Of a stretch of 64,000 nucleotides of DNA, positions 18,969-26,634 are shown piece after piece. The position numbers and the translations under genes are program-made. The DNA is taken from NCBI GenBank assembly GCA_963663265.2, contig CAXXXM010000002.1:1178001-1242000 (forward strand). The letters are read 5' to 3'. The notes under the pieces are model-generated. The model made no database searches, was not told where the DNA came from, and saw nothing but the letters and a program-made list of their open reading frames with translations. The DNA is from JAEXOD01 sp963663265 (GTDB lineage Bacteria; Bacteroidota; Ignavibacteria; Ignavibacteriales; Melioribacteraceae). Every line of letters begins with the position of its first letter. The first letter of the stretch is position 1.

Positions 18969-19967
18969 ATGGAGAAATCGATAAAATGTGCCTTTTGTGA
19001 CGGATCAGCAACGTTGCATTATGAACATAAAAACATGCCATTCCGTAAACATGAATTTAAAGTTTTTGCTGCTTATTACAAATGCCCGGTTTGTAACATG
19101 GAGTTTACAACAACTGAGGCTGACGAATTTACATTAAGTCAAGTTTATAACCTATATCGTGAAAAATTGCAAATTCCATCACCGGAACAGTTAACTAACT
19201 TAAGGGAGAAGTACAATCTTAGCTCAAGAGCTTTTTCGGAACTTTTAGGTTTTGGAGTAAATCAATTTGCGAATTACGAAAAAGGTGAATTGCCAAATGA
19301 AAGCAATGCGAATCTTTTATATCTTTGTTTAAACCCTAATGAGTTAGAAAAACTAATACAAAAGAAAGAAGAACTCTTCTCCAACAAGCAATTAAATAAA
19401 ATTCAAAAAGCAATTAATGAGGAAAAGGAAAAAAGAAGAACTTTTTCATTGCAATCATACTATTTTAACGAATTTGATTTACCAAACAGATTTAACGGAT
19501 TTAATAGTCCATCATATTTAAAATTTGCAAACATGTGTCTATTTTTTCTAAATAATGCCAATTTTAAAACTCGGTTAAATAAACTTTTATTTTACGCAGA
19601 TTTTTCTCATTTTAAGTATTTTGGGAAATCAATAACCGGCTCATCTTATGCCGCAATAAACAAAGGACCTGTACCGGAACAATACGAATCGAAGTACGCA
19701 TTATTACTAAATCACTGCTTATCAACTGAACTTGTAACTATAAACAGTAACGAAAATGAAAAAATAATTCCATTAAAAGATTTAGATTCGACTTGTTTTT
19801 CCGTATCAGAATTAGAAGTGTTAAATTCTGTATTAAATTATTTTAGATATAAAAAGACTTCTGATATTATTGAAATATCACACGAAGAAACCGCTTGGAT
19901 TGAAAATCAAGAAAAGAAGCAAATTATTAGTTACCCTGATTATGCCCCTATTCTAAAAGTATTATAA
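18969..19967 (+). CDS. mqsA: MqsA-like antitoxin fused to a Panacea/SocA-like (DUF4065) domain
   Basis: 332 residues, against about 130 for E. coli MqsA. Residues 1-50 form a zinc ribbon with CxxC pairs C7/C10 and C39/C42. Residues about 62-112 are an HTH with ELLGFGVNQFANYEKGE, closely matching the MqsA helix (GGGVNAFSRYEKG). The extra C-terminal half (about 180-325) resembles the Panacea/SocA domain: KLLFYADFSHFKYFGKSITG, then INKGPVPEQYESKY. Panacea domains are known as toxin-neutralising, chaperone-like modules. The protein should neutralise the upstream toxin and repress the operon. AGGAG lies six bases before the ATG, so it is likely translated better than the toxin. Confidence 0.82.
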   Translation: MEKSIKCAFCDGSATLHYEHKNMPFRKHEFKVFAAYYKCPVCNMEFTTTEADEFTLSQVYNLYREKLQIPSPEQLTNLREKYNLSSRAFSELLGFGVNQFANYEKGELPNESNANLLYLCLNPNELEKLIQKKEELFSNKQLNKIQKAINEEKEKRRTFSLQSYYFNEFDLPNRFNGFNSPSYLKFANMCLFFLNNANFKTRLNKLLFYADFSHFKYFGKSITGSSYAAINKGPVPEQYESKYALLLNHCLSTELVTINSNENEKIIPLKDLDSTCFSVSELEVLNSVLNYFRYKKTSDIIEISHEETAWIENQEKKQIISYPDYAPILKVL

Positions 19968-19973
19968 ATCAAA

Positions 19974-20004
19974 AAGCCCAACATCTTTGGGAGATATTGG
20001 GCTT
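19974..20004 (-). terminator. Intrinsic terminator of tRNA-Lys
   Basis: On the minus strand AAGCCCAATAT and ATGTTGGGCTT pair across a short loop and are followed by TTTTTGAT, directly downstream of the tRNA. On the plus strand, the end of the antitoxin gene, the hairpin has no T-run. Confidence 0.75.
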
Positions 20005-20009
20005 AAATG

Positions 20010-20082
20010 TGCACCTTGGGGGACTCGAACCCCCGACCTGTTGATTAAGAGTCAAATGCTCTACCAACTGAGCTAAAGGTGC
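20010..20082 (-). tRNA. tRNA-Lys (anticodon CUU)
   Basis: The minus strand folds as a complete cloverleaf: acceptor GCACCTT/AAGGTGC, D arm GCTC-AGTTGGTA-GAGC, anticodon arm TTGA-CTCTTAA-TCAA with anticodon CTT, and T arm GGGGG-TTCGAGT-CCCCC, with discriminator A. The CCA tail is not encoded. The length is 73 nt. A terminator hairpin follows immediately. Confidence 0.96.
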
Positions 20083-20174
20083 ACAGCAAATATACAACAT
20101 TATTTTTTTGTAACAAAAGTAATTTTTTATATTTATATTGAGTATTGTTTATTTTTTATTAATAAAAGTTATTT

Positions 20175-21098
20175 ATGAAACGTTTAAGTATTCTCCTTCT
20201 TTTTGCATTAATTTGCTTTTCCACCACTTCTTGTTCTAAAAACCAGCAATCCGAACTGCCCAAGAAACAGATATTAACAGATGACATGGGCTACAAAGTC
20301 TCTATTTCCGGTACTCCAAAAAGGATTGTATCTTTAGCTCCAAGTATCACAGAAATGATATATCTGCTAAAACTTGAAGATAAATTAGTTGGCAACACTT
20401 TATATTGCGATTATCCTGAAGCTGCAAAAAAAATCACAAAAGTAGGCGATATTTTATCGATTGATGCAGAAAAAATATTAATGTTAAAGCCGGATATAGT
20501 TTTTGTATCTGTTGAAGGGAATACAAAAGAAAGCTATAAAAAGTTGGTTGACTTAGGAATTAAAGTTTTTGTTTCAAACCCAAGAAATTTTGAAGGTATT
20601 AAAAAAACACTCACCGATTTAGGGAACATCTTTAATAAAAGAACTCTTTCGGATAGTTGTGTTAAGAGTTGGGATAAAAGAATGTCTGTTTTAAATGCTA
20701 ATTCTGTAACGCACACGGCAAAAAAAGTTATGTTTATTATTGAATTAAAACCCTTAATTGTTGCCGGAGTTAATACTTTTTTAAATGAATACATTAAAGT
20801 TTGTGGAATGAAAAACATTGTTGAAGATACAAAGATCAATTACCCTATTTTAAATAGAGAAGAAATTTTAAAAAGAAACCCATCTTTTATTCTTTATGCA
20901 ACAGATAAAAAGGATGTTAAAAACGTATTGTTGGAAATGTATCCCGAATGGAAAAATATTGATGCAGTTAAAAACAATAACGTTTTTTTAATTGATGCAA
21001 ATATTTATTTTAGACCTGGACCAAGATTTATAGATGCTTGTGAAGAGATATTTAAAAATCTTCATCCGGAAGTATTAAATCAGGGTCAGAAGCTATAA
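20175..21098 (+). CDS. BtuF-like substrate-binding lipoprotein (helical-backbone metal receptor)
   Basis: 307 residues with a lipoprotein signal ending TTSC (Cys at 20). The core is a class III periplasmic binding protein fold: KRIVSLAPSITEMIYLL starts the first lobe, VGNTLYCDYPEAAKK and LKPDIVFVS follow, and a long helix connects to the second lobe. These are hallmarks of the BtuF/FepB group that delivers cobalamin, haem or siderophores to ABC importers. No permease or ATPase gene is adjacent, so it either serves a transporter encoded elsewhere or works alone. The last 47 bases overlap tail-to-tail with the zinc-ribbon gene on the other strand. Confidence 0.88.
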   Translation: MKRLSILLLFALICFSTTSCSKNQQSELPKKQILTDDMGYKVSISGTPKRIVSLAPSITEMIYLLKLEDKLVGNTLYCDYPEAAKKITKVGDILSIDAEKILMLKPDIVFVSVEGNTKESYKKLVDLGIKVFVSNPRNFEGIKKTLTDLGNIFNKRTLSDSCVKSWDKRMSVLNANSVTHTAKKVMFIIELKPLIVAGVNTFLNEYIKVCGMKNIVEDTKINYPILNREEILKRNPSFILYATDKKDVKNVLLEMYPEWKNIDAVKNNNVFLIDANIYFRPGPRFIDACEEIFKNLHPEVLNQGQKL

Positions 21099-21288
21099 AT
21101 AACTTAGAACACCTATCCCCTTTGAATTTTCCGGTTTTTTTACAGTTTTCAAAATTTGCTTTTACTTCGTCAATGTGCTTAGCTCTTTCGGTCATTGAAA
21201 AATCGTTTAAGTCGTCACCACATTCAGTACAAAATTTTGTTTCAGAAAACGATTCTACTCTTTTACTCGGCAATTTCTTCTTTCTCAT
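21052..21288 (-). CDS. Small cysteine-containing protein, unknown
   Basis: 78 residues, lysine-rich start, with FCTECGDDLNDFSMTERAKH. The CxxC and later cysteines (NCKKTG, RCSKLF) suggest a small zinc ribbon. I do not recognise the family. It overlaps the end of the upstream membrane protein gene by 26 nt, indicating coupling, and overlaps the convergent btuF-like gene by 47 nt. The reading frame and composition look protein-like, so I believe it is real. Confidence 0.6.
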   Translation of the reverse strand: MRKKKLPSKRVESFSETKFCTECGDDLNDFSMTERAKHIDEVKANFENCKKTGKFKGDRCSKLFIASDPDLILPDEDF

Positions 21289-21610
21289 AATTATTTAACT
21301 CTGGTTCCCAATCTAATCCTTCGCAAGGAAGTTCGTTTTTAGTTGGGTATTTATCATGCTTAATACATAATACAGCTGTTTTATCAAAATTTTTACATGA
21401 TGAACAAAGTGTATTTTCAATAATCTCCTTATTTTTCTGCATAAATATATTATATTGAATTATAGCCGGATGAATTATTACACCATATAAAGATAATACG
21501 CCTAACATCCACCATGTTCCATATTCAAAAACATTATATTCTAACAGCAGCCATAATACCGGAATTAATATTGCCGTCCGGATTATTGACCAATATACAA
21601 TTGCTCCCAT
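21263..21610 (-). CDS. Small membrane protein with cysteine motif, unknown
   Basis: 115 residues. Two adjacent hydrophobic segments (about 4-24 and 30-52) are followed by a soluble tail with LCSSCKNFDKTAVLCIKHDKYPTKN, whose four cysteines (including CxxC, Cx9C and a later C) suggest metal binding. No known family comes to mind. It is the first gene of a two-gene minus-strand unit with the 78-residue protein. Both carry cysteine clusters, which suggests a shared task at the inner membrane; this is inference. Confidence 0.65.
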   Translation of the reverse strand: MGAIVYWSIIRTAILIPVLWLLLEYNVFEYGTWWMLGVLSLYGVIIHPAIIQYNIFMQKNKEIIENTLCSSCKNFDKTAVLCIKHDKYPTKNELPCEGLDWEPELNNYEKEEIAE

Positions 21611-22002
21611 AACTTTTATTTTTTATTGCAAACTACATATAGTGCTATTAATAATCAATACTTAATTTACCACCATATGTTTTTTGCTAATATTTATCAA
21701 ACACTAATTATTTGAGTTTAGTTCATATTTCATAGAGACAAGCGACGTATAACAGTTAACAGCGGATAGCTAATAGTGATAGCGTAATTCGTAAGAAAAC
21801 GTGACAAGTGACGAAAACAGAAACTTGAGACTGGATACTTGAGACTGGAAACCTGGATTTACTAAACATATATCAAAAATAAGACTGAGGATTATAGAAT
21901 TTAGATTTTTTGCATTTACAAAACGAAGCCGCTCAACGTTTTTATTGTTGAGCGGCATTCAATAATTCAAAATTAAGAATTAAAAATTGAGAATTAATTA
22001 TC
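21611..22002. other. Intergenic region with terminator hairpin
   Basis: About 390 AT-rich bases between the stop of the 1028-residue T9SS protein gene and the small membrane protein gene. Apart from the hairpin at 21928-21956, it holds degenerate words such as GTGACAAGTGACGAAAACAG and GAGACTGG repeats like those in regions I and IV. No gene is convincing. Confidence 0.5.
21928..21956 (-). terminator. Hairpin downstream of the 1028-residue secreted protein gene
   Basis: GCCGCTCAAC and GTTGAGCGGC form a perfect 10-bp stem around a 9-nt AT-rich loop. It lies 46 bases after the stop codon of the minus-strand gene, and on that strand TTCGTTTTG follows. This is a weak T-run, so it may be a terminator or a 3' stabilising stem. 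Confidence 0.55.
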
Positions 22003-25000
22003 CTATTTCATCAGCATTAATTTCTTGGAACTAACAAAATTATCTGCTTTAATTTGATATATATACATTCCGCTTGCAAGATTTTTTGCGTTAAAATGCA
22101 CTTCGTATTCACCTTGTTTTTGAGTATCGTTAACAAGAGTTGCAACTTCTTTTCCTAAAATATCATAAATTTTTAAGGTGACAAAACTTGCTTTTGCAAT
22201 ACTATATTTAATCGTTGTTGAAGGATTAAATGGATTTGGATAATTTTGTTTTAATTCAAAAGTTGTAGGAGTTTTAACTTCATCATCTTCAATTCCAACT
22301 ACAACTGCCGGTCTTGAGAAAACTGCACCGTCTGCCGTACCTACAACAATAGAATTACTTTCAGGTTCAAGCATAACTGAACTTGCACCCATTCCTTCCA
22401 TTCCAAGTGATTCCCAGTTTTCGCCGGAATTGGTTGATGCAAATATACCGGCTGACCAAGAACATACATAAGCGTTATTATCATTATCAAAATTAATAGA
22501 ATAAATATGCTGTGAATTTATCCCTTCGTTACTGCAGCTCCAGCTTTCTCCATCAACGGATTTATATAAACCATTGCCATATGTGCCGGCAAACAAATTC
22601 CCTTCGTTATCAATTGCTAATTTCCAAATGTATGGATAAGAGTTATCCATTGCAGTCCAATTTTCACCACCATCAACTGATTTTGCAACACCACCGCCAA
22701 ATGTTCCGGCATAAAGCTCGCCAGCAGCACCAAACAACAAAGTTTGAACTGCTTTGTTTGGTAGACCATTATTTGCTTCTGTCCAATTTACACCACCATC
22801 AACTGATTTTAGAACACCAAATCCCCATGTTGCAGCATACATAACCGATGATTTAGTATTGTCGTTGCCAATTATTAACGATCTTACATCGTAATTATTT
22901 AACCCAATATTTTCCCAATTAGATCCATTATCGTAAGTAACAAATACTCCTTGTTCTGTTCCGGCATACAAGGCTCCATTAGAATAATCTAACGACCAAA
23001 TGTAACCAACGTTCATATCATTATTAATTCTAACCCATTGACCTAATTGACCTTGGGAATAATAAATCTTTCCACCATAAGTACCAACATAAACAGCACC
23101 ATTTGCTTCTATCATTGCCCAAACCATTTCATTTTGAGGGAAAGTACTTAATTGTGTCCACTGTACCGTAGCATCAGGAGGATTTGGATTGGGTGTTCCT
23201 CCAACAACTAATTCAACTTGAGCATTATCATTATTAGAATTGCCATCTACTTCAGTTAAGGAGCTAATATTTGCAGTATTTATAATTTTTTGATCTAAAG
23301 GAATATTTCCTAAAAATTTATCCCAATTAAATTGGCCTGCTCCCAAAATATTTTTAACCACAACTTGTCCGCTAATTAATCCAGAAGGGAAATCCAAATC
23401 ACAATAAGGAGCTAAAAGTGACCCTTGAATATCAACATTACTTATTTTTAAGTTTTCAGCTTCATAAAAATTATAAAGGACATTATTAATAGCTGTACCG
23501 TAAACAACATGTCCACCTTTCCAGTCTGCACCTGTACCGCTTACATTTACTAAAACAACGCTTCCATTTGGAGAGTTAATTATAAAATTAGTTGTATTGC
23601 TGATTTGATTAGAGGTAACAGAAAATACATTTAACAAGGGGTTTGTACCTGTTAAAATCAAATCATTATACGAAACTTCAACTGTGCCATTAACAGTATA
23701 ATTTTTAAATGTATTTGATAATGTTTTAAGTTCAGTTTCAGCAGAGTTAAAATTAATAACACTATCTTTTCTTAAAGTACCATTATTAATGCTTACTTGA
23801 TAAATAGGCAAATTTGTTAAAAATCCATACACAACGTTTCCGTTATATATTGCACCACTTTCAAATTCCAATGTGTTTCCTACTATTAATACATCTTGAA
23901 TTCCATTCAATGTATCTAACTTATCACCTACGCTATAATTATCCAAAAAGGCATTATTTCCTACTGCAACTTTTCCTTCAGTATCGCATGAAGGTTGATT
24001 CATATCTCTCAAGGCGAACACATTATATTCAGAGGCAATTCCTAAGTTAAATGAAGACGCATATCTATTTACTTTACAAGTGATTGTCAAAGTGGCAGTT
24101 TCGTCAACCAACAATGAGTTTATAGCCCACTCACCGTTACTATTGTTATAAGAACCTTTAGATGCTGTATTAGATAGATAATCTAATCCTAAAGGCAAAA
24201 CATCAGAAATTTTTATATTTGTTGCCGAAGATGGGCCGTTATTTTTCAGAGTCAAAGTAAAAGATACATTATCTCCATTATTTGGAACTTGATTATCAAC
24301 AGATTTATGTAATTCCAAGTCGGCTAAATTTGATTGATTTGGATTTTCCATTGTTGGCACATCAACAACACTTATTGCTTCAATAGGATTTGAATATACA
24401 TTAAACAAGACATCATTAAAATCGTTATCACAACCGCCATTATCGCGTCTAATATCTTCAAAACCAAGAATTAGTTTTCCGGTTACCGGGTCACGTAATA
24501 AAACATTATGTTGTCTTTTATTAACATCGCTTTCAGGGTTTAAGTTTTCATCCGAAAATAAAAGCCAATTTCCGTTTCCAATATTACCACCACTAAATCC
24601 ATTAGCTACAATAAACCAACCAATTACAGTATTTGCTCCAAAAGTTCCGATTTTTACTTTATTACCGGAATTTAATCCACCGCCGCTACCGGCAAAAGAT
24701 GAATTTGGAAAAATGATTGTCATTGTACTTCTGATATCGTTTATACTTGTTGGTGGATTACCATTTTGGTAAGTATAAAATCCGAGTGCATTGAGATATC
24801 CGGCACCTTCAGAAATAAAAGTTACCCATACATCGCAAGCTTCTGTTAATACAACATTAGTTTGAACGTTGTTCGTCAAGTATTCAGGATGGTGATTTGG
24901 CACTTTTTGACTTTCAGGTAATGAAGCTGAAATTCTGGATAGCAAATCTGCCGAAATAAAATCATTGTTCGGCTCTAAGTAATTAGGCACTCCATTATTA

Positions 25001-25089
25001 GACCAAGTACCAAGTGTATTATAAACTGTATTTTGTGCATTTATTGTAACAGTTATAAAAATAAGCAAAACGTAATTAAATAATTTCAT
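22003..25089 (-). CDS. Large secreted multidomain protein with T9SS sorting domain
   Basis: 1028 residues. Signal peptide (cleavage about residue 18, INAQ). Domains in order: a DUF4114-like domain (about 75-235; GFEDIRRDNGGCDNDFNDVLF with acidic metal-binding look), a DUF11 repeat (about 252-345), a choice-of-anchor A type beta domain (about 350-630), a propeller of BNR/sortilin-like blades (about 650-930; repeated VDGGVNWTEAN, VDGGENWTAMD, TNSGENWESLG) and a T9SS type A sorting domain from QNYPNPFNPST to KKLMLMK. It is probably a cell-surface or released adhesin-like protein. The propeller blades resemble photosystem-stability-factor/sialidase Asp-boxes, but no enzymatic site is evident. It is monocistronic. 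Confidence 0.9.
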   Translation of the reverse strand: MKLFNYVLLIFITVTINAQNTVYNTLGTWSNNGVPNYLEPNNDFISADLLSRISASLPESQKVPNHHPEYLTNNVQTNVVLTEACDVWVTFISEGAGYLNALGFYTYQNGNPPTSINDIRSTMTIIFPNSSFAGSGGGLNSGNKVKIGTFGANTVIGWFIVANGFSGGNIGNGNWLLFSDENLNPESDVNKRQHNVLLRDPVTGKLILGFEDIRRDNGGCDNDFNDVLFNVYSNPIEAISVVDVPTMENPNQSNLADLELHKSVDNQVPNNGDNVSFTLTLKNNGPSSATNIKISDVLPLGLDYLSNTASKGSYNNSNGEWAINSLLVDETATLTITCKVNRYASSFNLGIASEYNVFALRDMNQPSCDTEGKVAVGNNAFLDNYSVGDKLDTLNGIQDVLIVGNTLEFESGAIYNGNVVYGFLTNLPIYQVSINNGTLRKDSVINFNSAETELKTLSNTFKNYTVNGTVEVSYNDLILTGTNPLLNVFSVTSNQISNTTNFIINSPNGSVVLVNVSGTGADWKGGHVVYGTAINNVLYNFYEAENLKISNVDIQGSLLAPYCDLDFPSGLISGQVVVKNILGAGQFNWDKFLGNIPLDQKIINTANISSLTEVDGNSNNDNAQVELVVGGTPNPNPPDATVQWTQLSTFPQNEMVWAMIEANGAVYVGTYGGKIYYSQGQLGQWVRINNDMNVGYIWSLDYSNGALYAGTEQGVFVTYDNGSNWENIGLNNYDVRSLIIGNDNTKSSVMYAATWGFGVLKSVDGGVNWTEANNGLPNKAVQTLLFGAAGELYAGTFGGGVAKSVDGGENWTAMDNSYPYIWKLAIDNEGNLFAGTYGNGLYKSVDGESWSCSNEGINSQHIYSINFDNDNNAYVCSWSAGIFASTNSGENWESLGMEGMGASSVMLEPESNSIVVGTADGAVFSRPAVVVGIEDDEVKTPTTFELKQNYPNPFNPSTTIKYSIAKASFVTLKIYDILGKEVATLVNDTQKQGEYEVHFNAKNLASGMYIYQIKADNFVSSKKLMLMK

Positions 25090-25529
25090 ATTATAACACC
25101 TATTATTTTTAAGTGGTTATCTACAAATAACATACCAGCAAAAATAGCTAAAAATTATAGTAATTTAAGAATTTCAACTTCTACAAAATGTATCAAAATA
25201 AAACATTGTATTAATTTAATACAATTAGCTTAAATAATTTATTTAATATATTATTATCGTTATTATTTCAAACTATTTTAATTGTAATAATTAAAAGTTG
25301 CTAATTACAAATTAGAAACCAGCAAATTCTTGGTTAACAAGCATTATTGCACGTTTTCCAACACCAAAGATGTTGTGTATTTGTAAAATGGGAAGGGAAA
25401 AACGAATTACATCGGTGATTGTTGCATAATTTCAAAATATTTGTATAAGTAGTCATACATAAACTACCCAAGCATAATTTGATTTGAATTTTAAAGTCAA
25501 ATCAGTATTAGAGGTTGTACTCATAAGTT

Positions 25530-25843
25530 GCGAGGCTGTATCAAAAGTCTTTTATTATTGCTTATTAATATAGTGCACACTCCTTATTATTCCTCTTCCT
25601 TGTCAGCTAAAGAGGGGATATATATAATTTACAATAATTCGAATGCAAGCACATTAATAGCCATTACATAGTGATATAGCATTATATATCAAGGCGATAC
25701 GCCTATACATTCCCCTTCTATTTTCAAGAGAAGGGGCTGGGGGATGAGTTTGTCAACATGCAAACGTGAGTATTGTTAACAAATCGCATAATTCGTTATA
25801 GACCTCATAACTATCTATCCTCATACTTTTGATACAGCCTCGC
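25530..25843. mobile_element. MITE-like element, 314 bp, with 19-bp inverted repeats and 6-bp TSD
   Basis: The left end GCGAGGCTGTATCAAAAGT (25530-25548) is repeated exactly in inverse orientation at 25825-25843. Both ends are flanked by the direct repeat TAAGTT (25524-25529 and 25844-25849), as expected of a target-site duplication. There is no open frame of note inside; two internal hairpins are present (25693-25703, and CCCCTTCT/AGAAGGGG at 25712-25736). A non-autonomous DNA transposon is the simplest reading. The parent insertion sequence is not in this window, and I cannot name its family. Confidence 0.8.
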
Positions 25844-25863
25844 TAAGTTTTTAGTTTACCATG

Positions 25864-26111
25864 GGTTACCGCCCTTTGACTTCTCTGAAGTCAAAAATAA
25901 TTTACCTATTTTCAGCATTATTTGTATTTAAGAATAATCATAAAGATACTTGCTTATATTCGTAACGATTGCACTTCAGTAACTGCTTATAATAACACAA
26001 GTCATCGACTTAGGTAAAATTGTACTTCAGCGATTACATTTTTATATAAAACCCATAAAAGTACAAATAATATTATTTTTTTGATTGCAGAGCAATCACA
26101 CGTCGGTAACC
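25864..26111. repeat. Inverted pair of AGA-loop hairpins with GGTAACC tail
   Basis: On the minus strand TTTGACTTC-AGA-GAAGTCAAA (25875-25895) is followed by GGGC and GGTAACC (25864-25870). On the plus strand TGATTGC-AGA-GCAATCA (26082-26098) is followed by CACGTC and GGTAACC (26105-26111). Same loop, same tail, different stems, opposite orientation: this looks like a REP-like inverted pair. Confidence 0.5.
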
Positions 26112-26222
26112 TCCAGAACCAAACATTCCCCAACTCCGGCGGAGTTGAATCTCTGTAACAACACAAATAAAATATAAAACGAGCTGCGGAGCTGCTCCAT
26201 ATTTCTTTATTTTACTCTTTTT

Positions 26223-26249
26223 CCAGAGCGAATCCGCTGGATTCGCTGG
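26223..26249 (+). repeat. Solitary CCAG-headed hairpin related to the 46.6-47.4 kb array
   Basis: CCAG (26223-26226) is followed directly by AGCGAATCC-GCT-GGATTCGCT (9-bp perfect stem). The start CCAGAG and the inner AATCC/GGATT match the B-type elements at 46708, 46936 and 47206, so it belongs to the same family as the array next to the Y1 transposase. Confidence 0.6.
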
Positions 26250-26589
26250 GCGTGGGAGTGCTTGCCTTTCCCGACGTAAAAACCACTTCGGGTTACAAGC
26301 AGCTTTCTCCTCTGGAGAAATTTTTAGAACAATAACTTGGTTAATAATTATCTGAATGATGGCTACTGTGATTATACCGATTTTTGAGATTAAAGATTAA
26401 ACCTCTTTTAAAAACAGTAAATCCAATATTTAGATAAATGAGACCCATCGGGTCGAAAGATCAATAGCTATAAAACACTCCCCCAATAATATAAGTGCCG
26501 TAGGTACGACATATTACAGATACAGATTGCAGAATTCAGACATCAGATTTCAAAACTATACCATTATTGGGCGTTAAAGAGTACAAAAA

Positions 26590-26613
26590 AAGCCCTATCA
26601 AATGATAGGGCTT
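26590..26613 (-). terminator. Intrinsic terminator of the tricorn-like protease gene
   Basis: AAGCCCTATCA and TGATAGGGCTT form a strong perfect stem, followed on the minus strand by a run of T (TTTTTGTAC), 22 bases after the stop of the minus-strand gene. Confidence 0.9.
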
Positions 26614-26634
26614 CAATCAATATATTACTTTAAA

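Larger units (their letters stand above)
25090..26634. repeat. Long non-coding region with mobile-element-like repeats
   Basis: About 1.5 kb without a convincing gene, separating two minus-strand genes. It contains an AT hairpin at 25488-25505, a MITE-like element (25530-25843), and then a dense set of perfect short stem-loops: 25875-25895, 26082-26098, 26131-26147 (CAACTCC-GGC-GGAGTTG), 26227-26247, 26442-26454 (GACCC-ATC-GGGTC) and 26495-26507. Several match hairpin families found elsewhere in the window. The last 120 bases carry CAGATTGCAGAATTCAGA-type words and the terminator of the tricorn-like gene. Confidence 0.8.

Noticed and set aside
22512..24050. His- and Gln-rich open frames on the plus strand in the large secreted protein gene
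   Set aside because: They are antisense to well-formed propeller and DUF11 domains and have the skewed composition typical of reverse-frame shadows.
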